Assembly: GCA_019636915.1 (NCBI GenBank)
Contig: JAHBWQ010000014.1
Span: forward strand, 1-41,068
From: Nitrospira sp.
GTDB lineage: Bacteria; Nitrospirota; Nitrospiria; Nitrospirales; Nitrospiraceae
Direction: 5' to 3'
DNA: 41,068 nucleotides
A program made the translations under genes and the position numbers. Within the stretch, counting starts at the first letter, position 1; every line of letters begins with the position of its first letter. Under the pieces are notes generated by a model that was given only the letters and a program-made list of their open reading frames with translations, made no database searches and was not told the DNA's origin. Shown piece by piece: positions 18,051 to 25,532 of this stretch.

Positions 18051-18484
18051 GACGCGGAGCAAACAAGGTTGAATATGCCAAGATATTCCATCGGCTGCTC
18101 ACCAGCGCCGACCTTCACACACGATCACGAGAACGAGAACTATCCTGCGCCACTTCAAATCGATCGATCCGTATGCTGAGGCCTCAAAGATTTCCGTTCA
18201 TAGCACCGACTCTCTGCCAAACGCAACCGATCGCGAACAAGCACCAACCAGAATGCCCAGTGATTCCGCTCACTACTTAGGTTCCATTTTCTCATCATTA
18301 GCGTTATCATGGCGGCCGATAAAAATGTCCACGCACTACTCGATGCGACACGGACGTTCATCGAGCACCTCGACGAGCGTCTCCAGGAGTCCCCTGCGCT
18401 CATCAGCTAGCCTGCCTATGACAGTGATGCAACGACAGCCACTTTGACCACTCGCATCGGCCATCACTAGAAAGACCACGATCC
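18051..18484. other. Divergent intergenic region between the cyclase and the cNMP-binding protein
   Basis: About 430 bases between divergent genes, expected to hold both promoters; no convincing -35/-10 pair was found on either strand. It contains one tiny open frame on the plus strand, listed separately. Confidence 0.35.
18309..18410 (+). CDS. Possible 33-residue small protein
   Basis: An ATG at 18309 opens a 33-codon frame ending in TAG at 18408-18410. The product is acidic and looks helical (MAADKNVHALLDA, then FIEHLDERL). There is no good ribosome binding site and I recognise no family. It is included because composition looks protein-like; it may be chance. Confidence 0.2.
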   Translation: MAADKNVHALLDATRTFIEHLDERLQESPALIS

Positions 18485-19117
18485 GTGCATGTTGATTTCG
18501 TTACCATCATCGGTCTATTAGGAGGCTTCTTTTATCTTGCCAGTCACTCGCAGAAAGACATGGTTTCCCTGCGTGTATTGTCCGTGGCCAGCAACGTCCT
18601 TTTTATCCCCTACAGCATGTTGCATGCGCACTTTGAGATCGCTCAGTTACTTGGCACACCAGAATTTCTTCTCAATGTCATCCTGCTACCGATCAACTCC
18701 AAACGACTGTTAGAAATCATCCGATTGACCAAGCAAATCGAACAGGCCACCGTTGAATCACCCATTTCAGAATGGCTGTTGCCGCATATGCATCTCAAGA
18801 AACACCAAGCCGGGGACGTGCTGTTCAGAAAAGGGGACAAGGCCCACGAAATTGTCTATGTGGCCGCCGGACGACTCAAGCTGCAAGAAGTCAACCACTA
18901 CATCGAAGCCGGCGAGTTGATCGGGGAGATCGGACTCTTCTCAGGTGAGAAGGTGCGCACCATGACCGTGGTCTGTGAGACTGACTGCGAGCTCTACAAG
19001 ATGACCGATGAGATGATGTATCACCTGTACTACCAGAATCCAAAGCTCGGCTTCTTCTTCATGCGGTTGATCGTCGAGCGACTATTGCAAGACATACGCC
19101 GCGGCAACACTCAGTAA
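18485..19117 (+). CDS. Three-TM membrane protein with cyclic-nucleotide-binding domain
   Basis: 210 residues from a GTG start at 18485 without a clear ribosome binding site. Three hydrophobic segments (about residues 5-22, 30-48 and 52-70) precede a cNMP-binding domain (about 90-205; LLPHMHLKKHQAGDVLFRKGD and IVYVAAGRLKL). The phosphate-binding cassette is present as GELIGEIGLFSGEKVRTMTV, with the conserved Glu and Arg, so nucleotide binding is plausible. The layout of three TM helices plus a cNMP domain resembles Popeye-type proteins. It is divergent from the CHASE2 cyclase, so it is a candidate effector of that cyclase (inference from position). Confidence 0.78.
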   Translation: MHVDFVTIIGLLGGFFYLASHSQKDMVSLRVLSVASNVLFIPYSMLHAHFEIAQLLGTPEFLLNVILLPINSKRLLEIIRLTKQIEQATVESPISEWLLPHMHLKKHQAGDVLFRKGDKAHEIVYVAAGRLKLQEVNHYIEAGELIGEIGLFSGEKVRTMTVVCETDCELYKMTDEMMYHLYYQNPKLGFFFMRLIVERLLQDIRRGNTQ

Positions 19118-19192
19118 GTTTCCCCTGGGAATGATTGGCAATGGCACAAGAGCTGTTCCCGATGGTCAAGCAGAACGCCCAGCAGAACTCTC

Positions 19193-19417
19193 ATGAACAG
19201 CGAGACGTCAAACACGGAACATCATAGGGCTGAATGCCCTCTTGCAGGCAATGGGTCCATCAGTGATAATGGCCCCGCTATGCGCAGTGGATTGAAGTCT
19301 CGGTCATTTGTACACCGGCTTGAAAGTTCGCTGATATCCTTCGGGATGTCGGTGTTTGCCTACCTGCTTGAGCGGATGATCTTACGCTCACTCAAGAAGA
19401 GCGGGGCGAAGTCGTAA
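19193..19417 (+). CDS. Small hypothetical protein with a C-terminal hydrophobic helix
   Basis: 74 residues. The N-terminal half is polar; about residues 40-62 form an amphipathic or membrane helix (LISFGMSVFAYLLERMIL) followed by a basic end (RSLKKSGAKS), as in small membrane-anchored proteins. No family is recognised and no clear ribosome binding site is present. It lies 75 bases after the cNMP-binding protein on the same strand and converges with the Usp-UbiB gene. Confidence 0.35.
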   Translation: MNSETSNTEHHRAECPLAGNGSISDNGPAMRSGLKSRSFVHRLESSLISFGMSVFAYLLERMILRSLKKSGAKS

Positions 19418-19448
19418 TTGGAATGGGTGTCTTCTAGACGACCCAAGT

Positions 19449-21533
19449 TTACCGTCTGCGTAGCAGATCGAGAACCAATCCAACAATCAGCAGCCCGGCG
19501 ACGATCCCGAACGAGACTGAGACCCAATCCGCAGCTGTTGCTGAGGTCGCTGTAAGCCCGCTGGCGAGAATGCTTGCAGCAGCGATCAGGCCCACTGCCA
19601 GACGCCGACCTGTCCGGCGAACCGTATCCTCGAGTGAATTCGCCTTAAAATTGACGACCAGCTTCTGACCTGGGCGGGCACCGATGAGGTGCTCAATCGC
19701 TTCGACGACCCGCTCAGCTCGTACCTTCAGCTTCTGTGACTGATACACCAGCGCTCGAGGGTCCAGGGCGACACTCATGCGCTTCAGCATCGACCGCATT
19801 AAGAACTTTCCCGCCACATCATACGGATCGAGCTTGGGATCCAGTTGCGCCGTTGCAAGTTGAACCTGCGCAAGCGCCTTCGCCGCAAGGGTTAATGATG
19901 CCGGTAGTGGAACCCCATGTCGAACCCCGATCGCACTCATTTCCTGGAGGATCGGTCCGATCTGCATATCGCCCAGAGCCGCCTTACGGTATTTTGAGAT
20001 CATTTCGCCGATGTCACTCTGAAACCGAGGCACATCCAGATCGCTCCGATCAAGGGACCCGGCCATCATGAGGATCACGTCGCTCAGGAACACCGTATCT
20101 TCTTTCCACAAGGCCATCAGCAGGAGCAACAGGTGCTCGCGCACATTGGCGTCCACCGCCCCGACCATGCCGAAATCCAGGAGGTAGATACGGTCCTGCC
20201 ACCACATGAGATTGCCGGGGTGAGGATCGGCATGGAAGAAACCATCGACGATGATCTGTTTATAGAAACTTTCCAGGAGCTGACGGGCGGCTTCAACACG
20301 CTCCGGACCGTCCGGCGCCTTAGAAATCTGCACACCCTGAATCTCTTCCATCACCAACAACCGGCCGGTCGACAGCTCTCGATACACGGACGGCACCGCT
20401 AATCGGTCATAGTCTGCGAGTACCACCTGCATCCTACTGATATTCTCAATTTCCTCGCGGAAATCGAGTTCGCGCTGAAGCGACGTGGAGAGGTGCTTGA
20501 ACACCGCCTCCATATCCACCACTTGATTCAGCGCGGGGCGTTTGCCGACCTTCTGGGCAAACATCTCCAGGAGCGCCAGATCTTGTTCAATTTCTGTTCG
20601 TGCCGTAGGCCGCTGAACCTTCACGACCACTCGGTCACCGTTTTCAAGCGTCGCACGATGAACTTGCGCGATGGTCCCAGCAGCAAGTGGCTTCGGGTCA
20701 ATAGACTCGAAGACATCCTCCCACGGCACTCGCAATTCCTGCTCAGCCACACGCACCACTTCACTCTCGGGCATCGGAGGAACGTGACTCTGTAACATCG
20801 CAAGTTCTTCGATATATTCCGGAGGAAGAAGATCCGGCCGAGTCGACAACACCTGCCCCAATTTCGAAAAGGTAGGGCCCAGTTCCTCCAGTGCAGCACG
20901 AAGCCGTTTGGCTTGCTGACAACGTGTCGCGATATCCGATGGGGCGGGTTGGCTCCAGAATTCCTGGATCCCATGTTTGGCCACCACGGCAGCAATTTTG
21001 ACAGTTCGCTCGCCGAGATGAGGTTCCACGACGTGGACTTCTGGTTGTGAGGAACCGACCGGCATGGGTTCCGAAGTGCGCCCATCGACTAAGAGCTGAG
21101 TATTTACAATGATCACAGTACAACGGGAATTATGACTGATTCGGTTCGGAACGTTGCCGAGCAAAAACTCCTTTCTCCCCGCCATGCCATAATTCCCCAC
21201 CACCAAAACATCGATGGCTTCTTGTTCGGCAGCACGGACGATGGCCAGCGCTGGATCATCATCCAGGACGATAGACGCATGTCCACGCTCCCCAACAAGC
21301 TGACGGACGAAATCTGTCAGCTCATGGCTCGCAGCCGCAGCCCGAGTGTGCTCCGTTGCCCCGAACTCGGTAATAGATGGATGTTGCGGTACAATGACCT
21401 GAACTACGAACAGGTCTGCATCATAGCGCTCAGCGAATTGAGCAGCCCAGAGGACAGCCTGATCCGCTGTTTTAGAGCGGTCGGTTCCTACCATGATGCG
21501 TTGTATCGTGTGCTTCTGAGGCTGACCGTTCAC
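19449..21533 (-). CDS. UspA-UbiB (ABC1 kinase-like) fusion protein
   Basis: 694 residues from a GTG start. Residues about 8-145 are a universal stress protein domain with the ATP-binding G-2x-G-9x-G pattern (VGNYGMAGRKEFLLGN). Residues about 180-620 are an ABC1/UbiB atypical kinase: KLGQ motif (224-227) in FSKLGQVLSTRPDLLP, nucleotide loop AAGTIAQVH (284-292), the Lys in VVVKVQRP, HADPHPGN and LLDFGMVG. Two C-terminal TM helices (about 640-690) anchor it. UbiB-type proteins act on quinone or isoprenoid lipid handling as ATPases; Usp domains sense ATP or stress. The fusion in one chain is unusual. The A-rich loop carries Gly at its third position. No ubiquinone or menaquinone gene is adjacent. 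Confidence 0.88.
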   Translation of the reverse strand: MNGQPQKHTIQRIMVGTDRSKTADQAVLWAAQFAERYDADLFVVQVIVPQHPSITEFGATEHTRAAAASHELTDFVRQLVGERGHASIVLDDDPALAIVRAAEQEAIDVLVVGNYGMAGRKEFLLGNVPNRISHNSRCTVIIVNTQLLVDGRTSEPMPVGSSQPEVHVVEPHLGERTVKIAAVVAKHGIQEFWSQPAPSDIATRCQQAKRLRAALEELGPTFSKLGQVLSTRPDLLPPEYIEELAMLQSHVPPMPESEVVRVAEQELRVPWEDVFESIDPKPLAAGTIAQVHRATLENGDRVVVKVQRPTARTEIEQDLALLEMFAQKVGKRPALNQVVDMEAVFKHLSTSLQRELDFREEIENISRMQVVLADYDRLAVPSVYRELSTGRLLVMEEIQGVQISKAPDGPERVEAARQLLESFYKQIIVDGFFHADPHPGNLMWWQDRIYLLDFGMVGAVDANVREHLLLLLMALWKEDTVFLSDVILMMAGSLDRSDLDVPRFQSDIGEMISKYRKAALGDMQIGPILQEMSAIGVRHGVPLPASLTLAAKALAQVQLATAQLDPKLDPYDVAGKFLMRSMLKRMSVALDPRALVYQSQKLKVRAERVVEAIEHLIGARPGQKLVVNFKANSLEDTVRRTGRRLAVGLIAAASILASGLTATSATAADWVSVSFGIVAGLLIVGLVLDLLRRR

Positions 21534-22172
21534 AATCTATAACTTAGTCGAGCTTCCCGACGAGAATTGCAGGGGAGTATGACGAGAACCGATTCTAAAA
21601 TCAAATCATGCGCCACTGGGCGGGAGCAGCTAAAGCAATAGATTTATTCACAAACTTTCAACCAAACTCTGTGCCATCTTACTCCTTCTGACTATCGTAG
21701 AAGAGTCCGAACGTTCTCTAAGCCATTTAGGATGGCACAAGGGCTCAACTCAACTCTTGAGTTGATACGCGATTGAGGGTTCCATGGTTATGCGAACAAA
21801 GGGGACACAGCATGGCCAAGAAGCATAGGAAGGTGAGCATGTTTTTCCGGCTGGGCAACCTGCCCTTTCCAACTAAGCAGACGGCTCTCCAAAGATAAGA
21901 ATGCAGATATTATTTCGCGACCTAGGTTTCCGCTGATTGACCGCACTTGGCGGCACCGCCGCTGTACCAATCAGTTCACCCAAAGCGGCGATTCGTATGG
22001 GCTGGCCACCCACCGACGCCCCGGATCGTCACTATCTGACAGAAACCACCTATAACTCAGAAGTTTGACACAACCTGCTCATCCAAATTCTTCGTGAACC
22101 TCTAGCATATGGATTGCATAACCATAGGATTTCTATGCCGTCTCACAGCCATTTGAAAGGGGACCCATCGAC
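21534..22172. other. Intergenic region between divergent genes
   Basis: About 640 bases between the Usp-UbiB gene and the proline-rich protein gene. Nothing in it is supported as coding; only very short frames occur. It holds an operator-like inverted repeat (21750-21765), listed separately, and must contain the promoters of both flanking genes. Confidence 0.4.
21750..21765. promoter_or_regulatory. Operator-like inverted repeat
   Basis: TCAACTC (21750-21756) and GAGTTGA (21759-21765) form a perfect 7-2-7 inverted repeat in the region between divergent genes. It could be a dimeric regulator site. No regulator gene in the window explains it. Confidence 0.3.
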
Positions 22173-22580
22173 ATGATTGACGTTCCAAAAGCCGCGGCTC
22201 TCAGCCTCATCATGACGCTAGCCATGCCCCCCTCGTGGCAGATCACAGAGGCGGCCAATGGTGTGCGTGGCCGACATAGCCTCATCCATCGCCCACAGAT
22301 TCAGCCGGCTCCAGCCCTCACACCAGCTTCTTCCGCACCCCAGCCTCAACTTCACTCGTCTCCTCCTTCACCCTCGACACCTTCACAGCCCATTCGGCGA
22401 AAAGTCGTGAGGAGACCTGCAGCACCTGCGGAAGTCGCTCCAATGGATCCAGGCAATTCAGCACAGCCTGATCCTCCACCACCAGACTCTCACCTCTACA
22501 ATCCTGATGACGCCCCACCGGAACCAGCAATAATACCTCCACTAGAATCGCCGGAAGCAGTCAACACCGAAGCTCGATAA
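22173..22580 (+). CDS. Proline-rich exported protein of unknown function
   Basis: 135 residues. A hydrophobic N-terminal stretch (AAALSLIMTLAMPPSW) looks like a signal peptide. The rest is low-complexity, rich in P, S, A and Q, with a short basic patch (RRKVVRRPAAP) and an acidic Pro-rich end, so it is likely disordered and extracytoplasmic. AAAGGGGA lies about 9 bases before the ATG. No domain is recognised. Long frames in other directions across this region are shadows of its low complexity. Confidence 0.5.
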   Translation: MIDVPKAAALSLIMTLAMPPSWQITEAANGVRGRHSLIHRPQIQPAPALTPASSAPQPQLHSSPPSPSTPSQPIRRKVVRRPAAPAEVAPMDPGNSAQPDPPPPDSHLYNPDDAPPEPAIIPPLESPEAVNTEAR

Positions 22581-22604
22581 GCAGGGGGGCAACCCCAATT
22601 CTTC

Positions 22605-22699
22605 ACGACGGTTCGTGACGAAATCACGCATCTCGCGAAGCGTCGTGCGTGAAACGTATGTCGTGTCAGAATTCGGACACTTCACGTTTCATGCTTCAC
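22605..22699. repeat. Cluster of short inverted repeats (REP-like or terminator)
   Basis: After the proline-rich gene there is TCACGCA (22624-22630) paired with TGCGTGA (22646-22652), and TGAAACGT (22650-22657) paired with ACGTTTCA (22684-22691). The stretch repeats the words TTCACG, CGTGA and ACGTTTCA several times. It may be a transcription terminator or a dispersed palindromic element; other genomic copies cannot be seen here. Confidence 0.4.
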
Positions 22700-22871
22700 C
22701 GTCCGGCAGACTCACAGCCATAAATTCTTATCGAAGAGCGTATCACGAATATTGTCGCCGAAACCTTCATGCAGACCGCTGACGAGGAGCCTGTCCAAGA
22801 TCCGAGTTTCGATTGTCGATACGTCGGGAATCCGTATACTACAACAGGAAGAACAGAGGAGACTGAGCACG

Positions 22872-23951
22872 ATGCCTAAGATCGATGAACTCTTCCGCAA
22901 GATGATTGAGCATGGGGCCTCGGACCTGCATTTGATCGCAGGACAAGCCCCCGCCTTTCGCATCCACGGGGAACTGGAACGGCTACCGGGGAACGCAATC
23001 CTCGATAACCAAGATCTCCATGAGCTCCTCTATGAGATTACCCCGAGCCCCAAGAAGGAAGTCTTTGAATCGACGGGTGACGTGGACTTCGGCTATGAGA
23101 TTTCCGGAGTCGCCAGGTTCCGCTCAAACTTTTTCAACCACAAGCACGGGGTTGGGGCCGTCTTTCGGAAAATTCCGACCACCATCCTCTCTGCCGAAGA
23201 CCTCGCACTCCCGCCTGTGCTGACCCGTGCAGCCATGTTACGAAAAGGGCTGGTGCTGGTCACCGGACCTACCGGCAGCGGAAAGTCCACGACACTGGCG
23301 GCGATGGTAGACTATGCAAACCGCCACAGGAAGGATCACATTCTCACCGTCGAGGACCCGATCGAGTTCGTCCACCAGAGTAAGAACTGCATCGTCAACC
23401 ACCGTGAAGTCGGCTTACACACCGTCACCTTCGGGTCTGCACTGCGGGGAGCCCTTCGGGAGGATCCCGATATCATTCTCGTCGGGGAAATGCGGGACCT
23501 CGAGACGATCGCCTTGGCCGTCGAGGCAGCAGCAACGGGGCACCTGGTATTTGGCACGCTCCATACCGAGAACGCCGCCAAAACTGTCGATCGCATCATC
23601 GAAGTTTTCCCAGCTTCGGAGCAGCCACAAATTCGCAACACACTCTCCACAGCCCTGCGTGTCATCGTCGCGCAGAACCTCTTCAAGCGGATCGATCAAA
23701 AGGGTCGCTGTGCGGCCTTGGAGATTTTGGTGTGCACCCCGGCCGTCAGCAATCTCATCCGAGACGCCAAAACCTTTCAGATCGCGTCACAGATGCAGAC
23801 CGGGAAGAACATCGGCATGCAGACGTTGGACGATGCGATTCAGGATCTCCTCACCAAGAAATGGATTGCCCCGGAAGAGGCCTATGAAAAGGCGATCGAC
23901 AAGAATCGCTTTGCCAAACTCCTCAAGACCCCACCGGATGCGCTGCAGTAA
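22872..23951 (+). CDS. pilT: Twitching motility ATPase PilT
   Basis: 359 residues from ATG 22872, preceded by GAGGAG; the open frame begins earlier (22752), but the extra 40 residues do not fit the family. All PilT features are present: N-terminal PAS-like domain (ASDLHLIAGQAPAFRIHGELERL), Walker A GPTGSGKST (132-140), Asp box with VEDPIEF, Walker B DIILVGEMRDLETI and the His box GHLVFGTLHTENAAKTVDRIIEVFP. PilT hexamers drive type IV pilus retraction from the inner face of the cytoplasmic membrane. No other pilus gene is in the window. The gene converges with the one at 24007. Confidence 0.93.
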   Translation: MPKIDELFRKMIEHGASDLHLIAGQAPAFRIHGELERLPGNAILDNQDLHELLYEITPSPKKEVFESTGDVDFGYEISGVARFRSNFFNHKHGVGAVFRKIPTTILSAEDLALPPVLTRAAMLRKGLVLVTGPTGSGKSTTLAAMVDYANRHRKDHILTVEDPIEFVHQSKNCIVNHREVGLHTVTFGSALRGALREDPDIILVGEMRDLETIALAVEAAATGHLVFGTLHTENAAKTVDRIIEVFPASEQPQIRNTLSTALRVIVAQNLFKRIDQKGRCAALEILVCTPAVSNLIRDAKTFQIASQMQTGKNIGMQTLDDAIQDLLTKKWIAPEEAYEKAIDKNRFAKLLKTPPDALQ

Positions 23952-24006
23952 CCCTACATTGGAACCCGACCCACAAAGCATCATTGAGGAACTGAGCAAC
24001 CGCAGC

Positions 24007-24699
24007 TCAGGGCTGCTGAATTTCTTGGAGTGTAAACTGTTTCGGGAGGAGCACCGGCAGGATCACACCGATGGGATCACCACGCTTGATCGTCGTCGGT
24101 TTGTGCAGTTGTAACAGAAAATTGGCGGTGAAGGCTTCGTAGTCAGGCAACCAGGGATACTGATTCGGCGTGCGCTTATACTCCTGCGTTTTAATCCCTT
24201 CCCAAATCGAAAACGTCCGATCTGGGTAGTGATAGAAATGGTTGGGCAGATCCTTCATCATTAAGCCGACATGCTTGGGGTAGTACAGGCGAACTCCGCA
24301 ACAGAGCTTTGGATAGCCGCTGTTCAGAATCAAATCGACATACATGCCGGTAAAGCTCTTGTATCCGAGCAGTCGTTCTTCCGGCAGAATCGGCGGCGAC
24401 TGCCACTGAACTCCTGATGCTGTACGTCGCAACTTCACGTCGACCGGACAGCGGATCAGCCAACCATAGCTTCCCACCGTCCTGACCGGCCCGCAGTCAT
24501 CCGGCAACACCTTGTATCCGCTGGCGGCAAGTGCCCGCTGTTCTTCCAGCGTCATGTTGCTCAACATCGGCCGATGTGGATGGAAATCCAGCTTCAGTCG
24601 CTCCGGCGGAAAAGCAGTGGAGTATTCCCGCTCCCAGTAAATGACGATCTTCTCAGATATGTCGTCAGGCGCTGGTGATTCTAGCGATTCTTCTTCCAT
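24007..24699 (-). CDS. Conserved hypothetical protein (possibly DUF6065-like)
   Basis: 230 residues, soluble, no signal peptide. Notable segments are the acidic N-terminus, GYKVLPDDCGPVRTVG, SYGWLIRCPVDVKL, and the C-terminal FLLQLHKPTTIKRGDPIGVILPV. The GWLIRCPVD pattern with later KPTTI/RGDP recalls a family annotated as DUF6065, but I cannot confirm it. A degenerate copy of the C-terminal segment is embedded at 7719-7776 in the DUF5615 gene, so a second gene of this kind once existed 16 kb away. The ATG has no clear ribosome binding site. Function unknown. Confidence 0.7.
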   Translation of the reverse strand: MEEESLESPAPDDISEKIVIYWEREYSTAFPPERLKLDFHPHRPMLSNMTLEEQRALAASGYKVLPDDCGPVRTVGSYGWLIRCPVDVKLRRTASGVQWQSPPILPEERLLGYKSFTGMYVDLILNSGYPKLCCGVRLYYPKHVGLMMKDLPNHFYHYPDRTFSIWEGIKTQEYKRTPNQYPWLPDYEAFTANFLLQLHKPTTIKRGDPIGVILPVLLPKQFTLQEIQQP

Positions 24700-24791
24700 G
24701 GACAGTGACAGTAATCGATGAGGGCAGGTTGGTACAAGAGGCTAGAGACAAACGAAAAAGAGGTACTCGAACTTCGCAGAACGTGGACAAG

Positions 24792-25133
24792 TCACCGGGA
24801 GGTGACAGTAAAGGTATCCCCTGCGATGATAATCCCCTCGGTCCCGTCATGCAGTTTCACCTTGAAACCGTCATGATCTTGGCCATGATACACCCCGATC
24901 GCCTTTGCCATCTCACCCGACTTGAGTGTCGCGATGACCTTCCCTGGCTGAACATTCACACTCGGGTCCGGAGCAAAAGAAGCCTGTGTGATGGCATGCA
25001 CCGCCGTTGGCTGCTCGATCACAAGAATGTTCTCACGATCACCACAACCACCAAGAAGCAAGGCACTCAATACAAGGATCCTAGTCCATGCCAAACAACC
25101 ATAACATTCTCTCGCGGCATCCTTGCTCCACAT
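24792..25133 (-). CDS. Small lipoprotein with possible SH3-like domain
   Basis: 113 residues. A positively charged start and hydrophobic helix end in the lipobox LLLGGC (Cys about residue 30), so it is probably a lipoprotein. The mature part (VNVQPGKVIATLKSGEMAKAIGVYHGQDHDGFKVKLHDGTEGII) has the spacing and hydrophobicity of a bacterial SH3 domain, which in other proteins binds cell wall or peptides. GAGGTG lies nine bases before the ATG. It is codirectional with the unknown gene downstream, 92 bases away. Confidence 0.72.
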   Translation of the reverse strand: MWSKDAARECYGCLAWTRILVLSALLLGGCGDRENILVIEQPTAVHAITQASFAPDPSVNVQPGKVIATLKSGEMAKAIGVYHGQDHDGFKVKLHDGTEGIIIAGDTFTVTSR

Positions 25134-25532
25134 CGCTCATTGCACCTCGCATTTAACTTTTTAACGGCACCTCTATCAGCCGACATCGCCTACTGACGAA
25201 GATTCTGTTACGTGTACATCAACGTCTGACAGTAATCGAAAGGGACGGACGAAGGCAATGGGCTATGCCGCGATAGATGGCAAGCTCCTGCGCTTTTCAG
25301 TCCTATAAGAATCCAAGATACAAATCCGAGCGGCAGCTCAAGCAATCCGGACAAAAACACATCTTGCAAGTGGATAAACTTCGCTCGTACGGTCTGCGCC
25401 AGACAGGAAGTGGTCATAATGAATCAATTTCACCTACCGCCGATGAACCACCCTCATCGGATGGAAGAAACGGTATCCGATCCTATACACTTTGCGGGCT
25501 AACGCCGCTCAAAGCCATGTCTGAGCACCCTA
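25134..25532. other. Intergenic region without a supported gene
   Basis: About 400 bases between the lipoprotein gene and the end of the second cyclase gene. A 114-residue frame on the plus strand (25277-25621) runs antisense into the cyclase gene, has mixed composition and is not supported. Confidence 0.35.

Noticed and set aside
22318..22542. Minus-strand frame across the proline-rich gene
   Set aside because: The plus-strand product has a signal-like start and ribosome binding site; the minus frame arises from low-complexity Pro codons.
25225..25290. Segment with GAAAGGGACGGACGAAGGC...GGGCTATGCC resembling a cyclic-di-GMP-I (GEMM) riboswitch
   Set aside because: The conserved CGCAAAGC core is not matched and no credible plus-strand gene follows; the similarity is probably chance.
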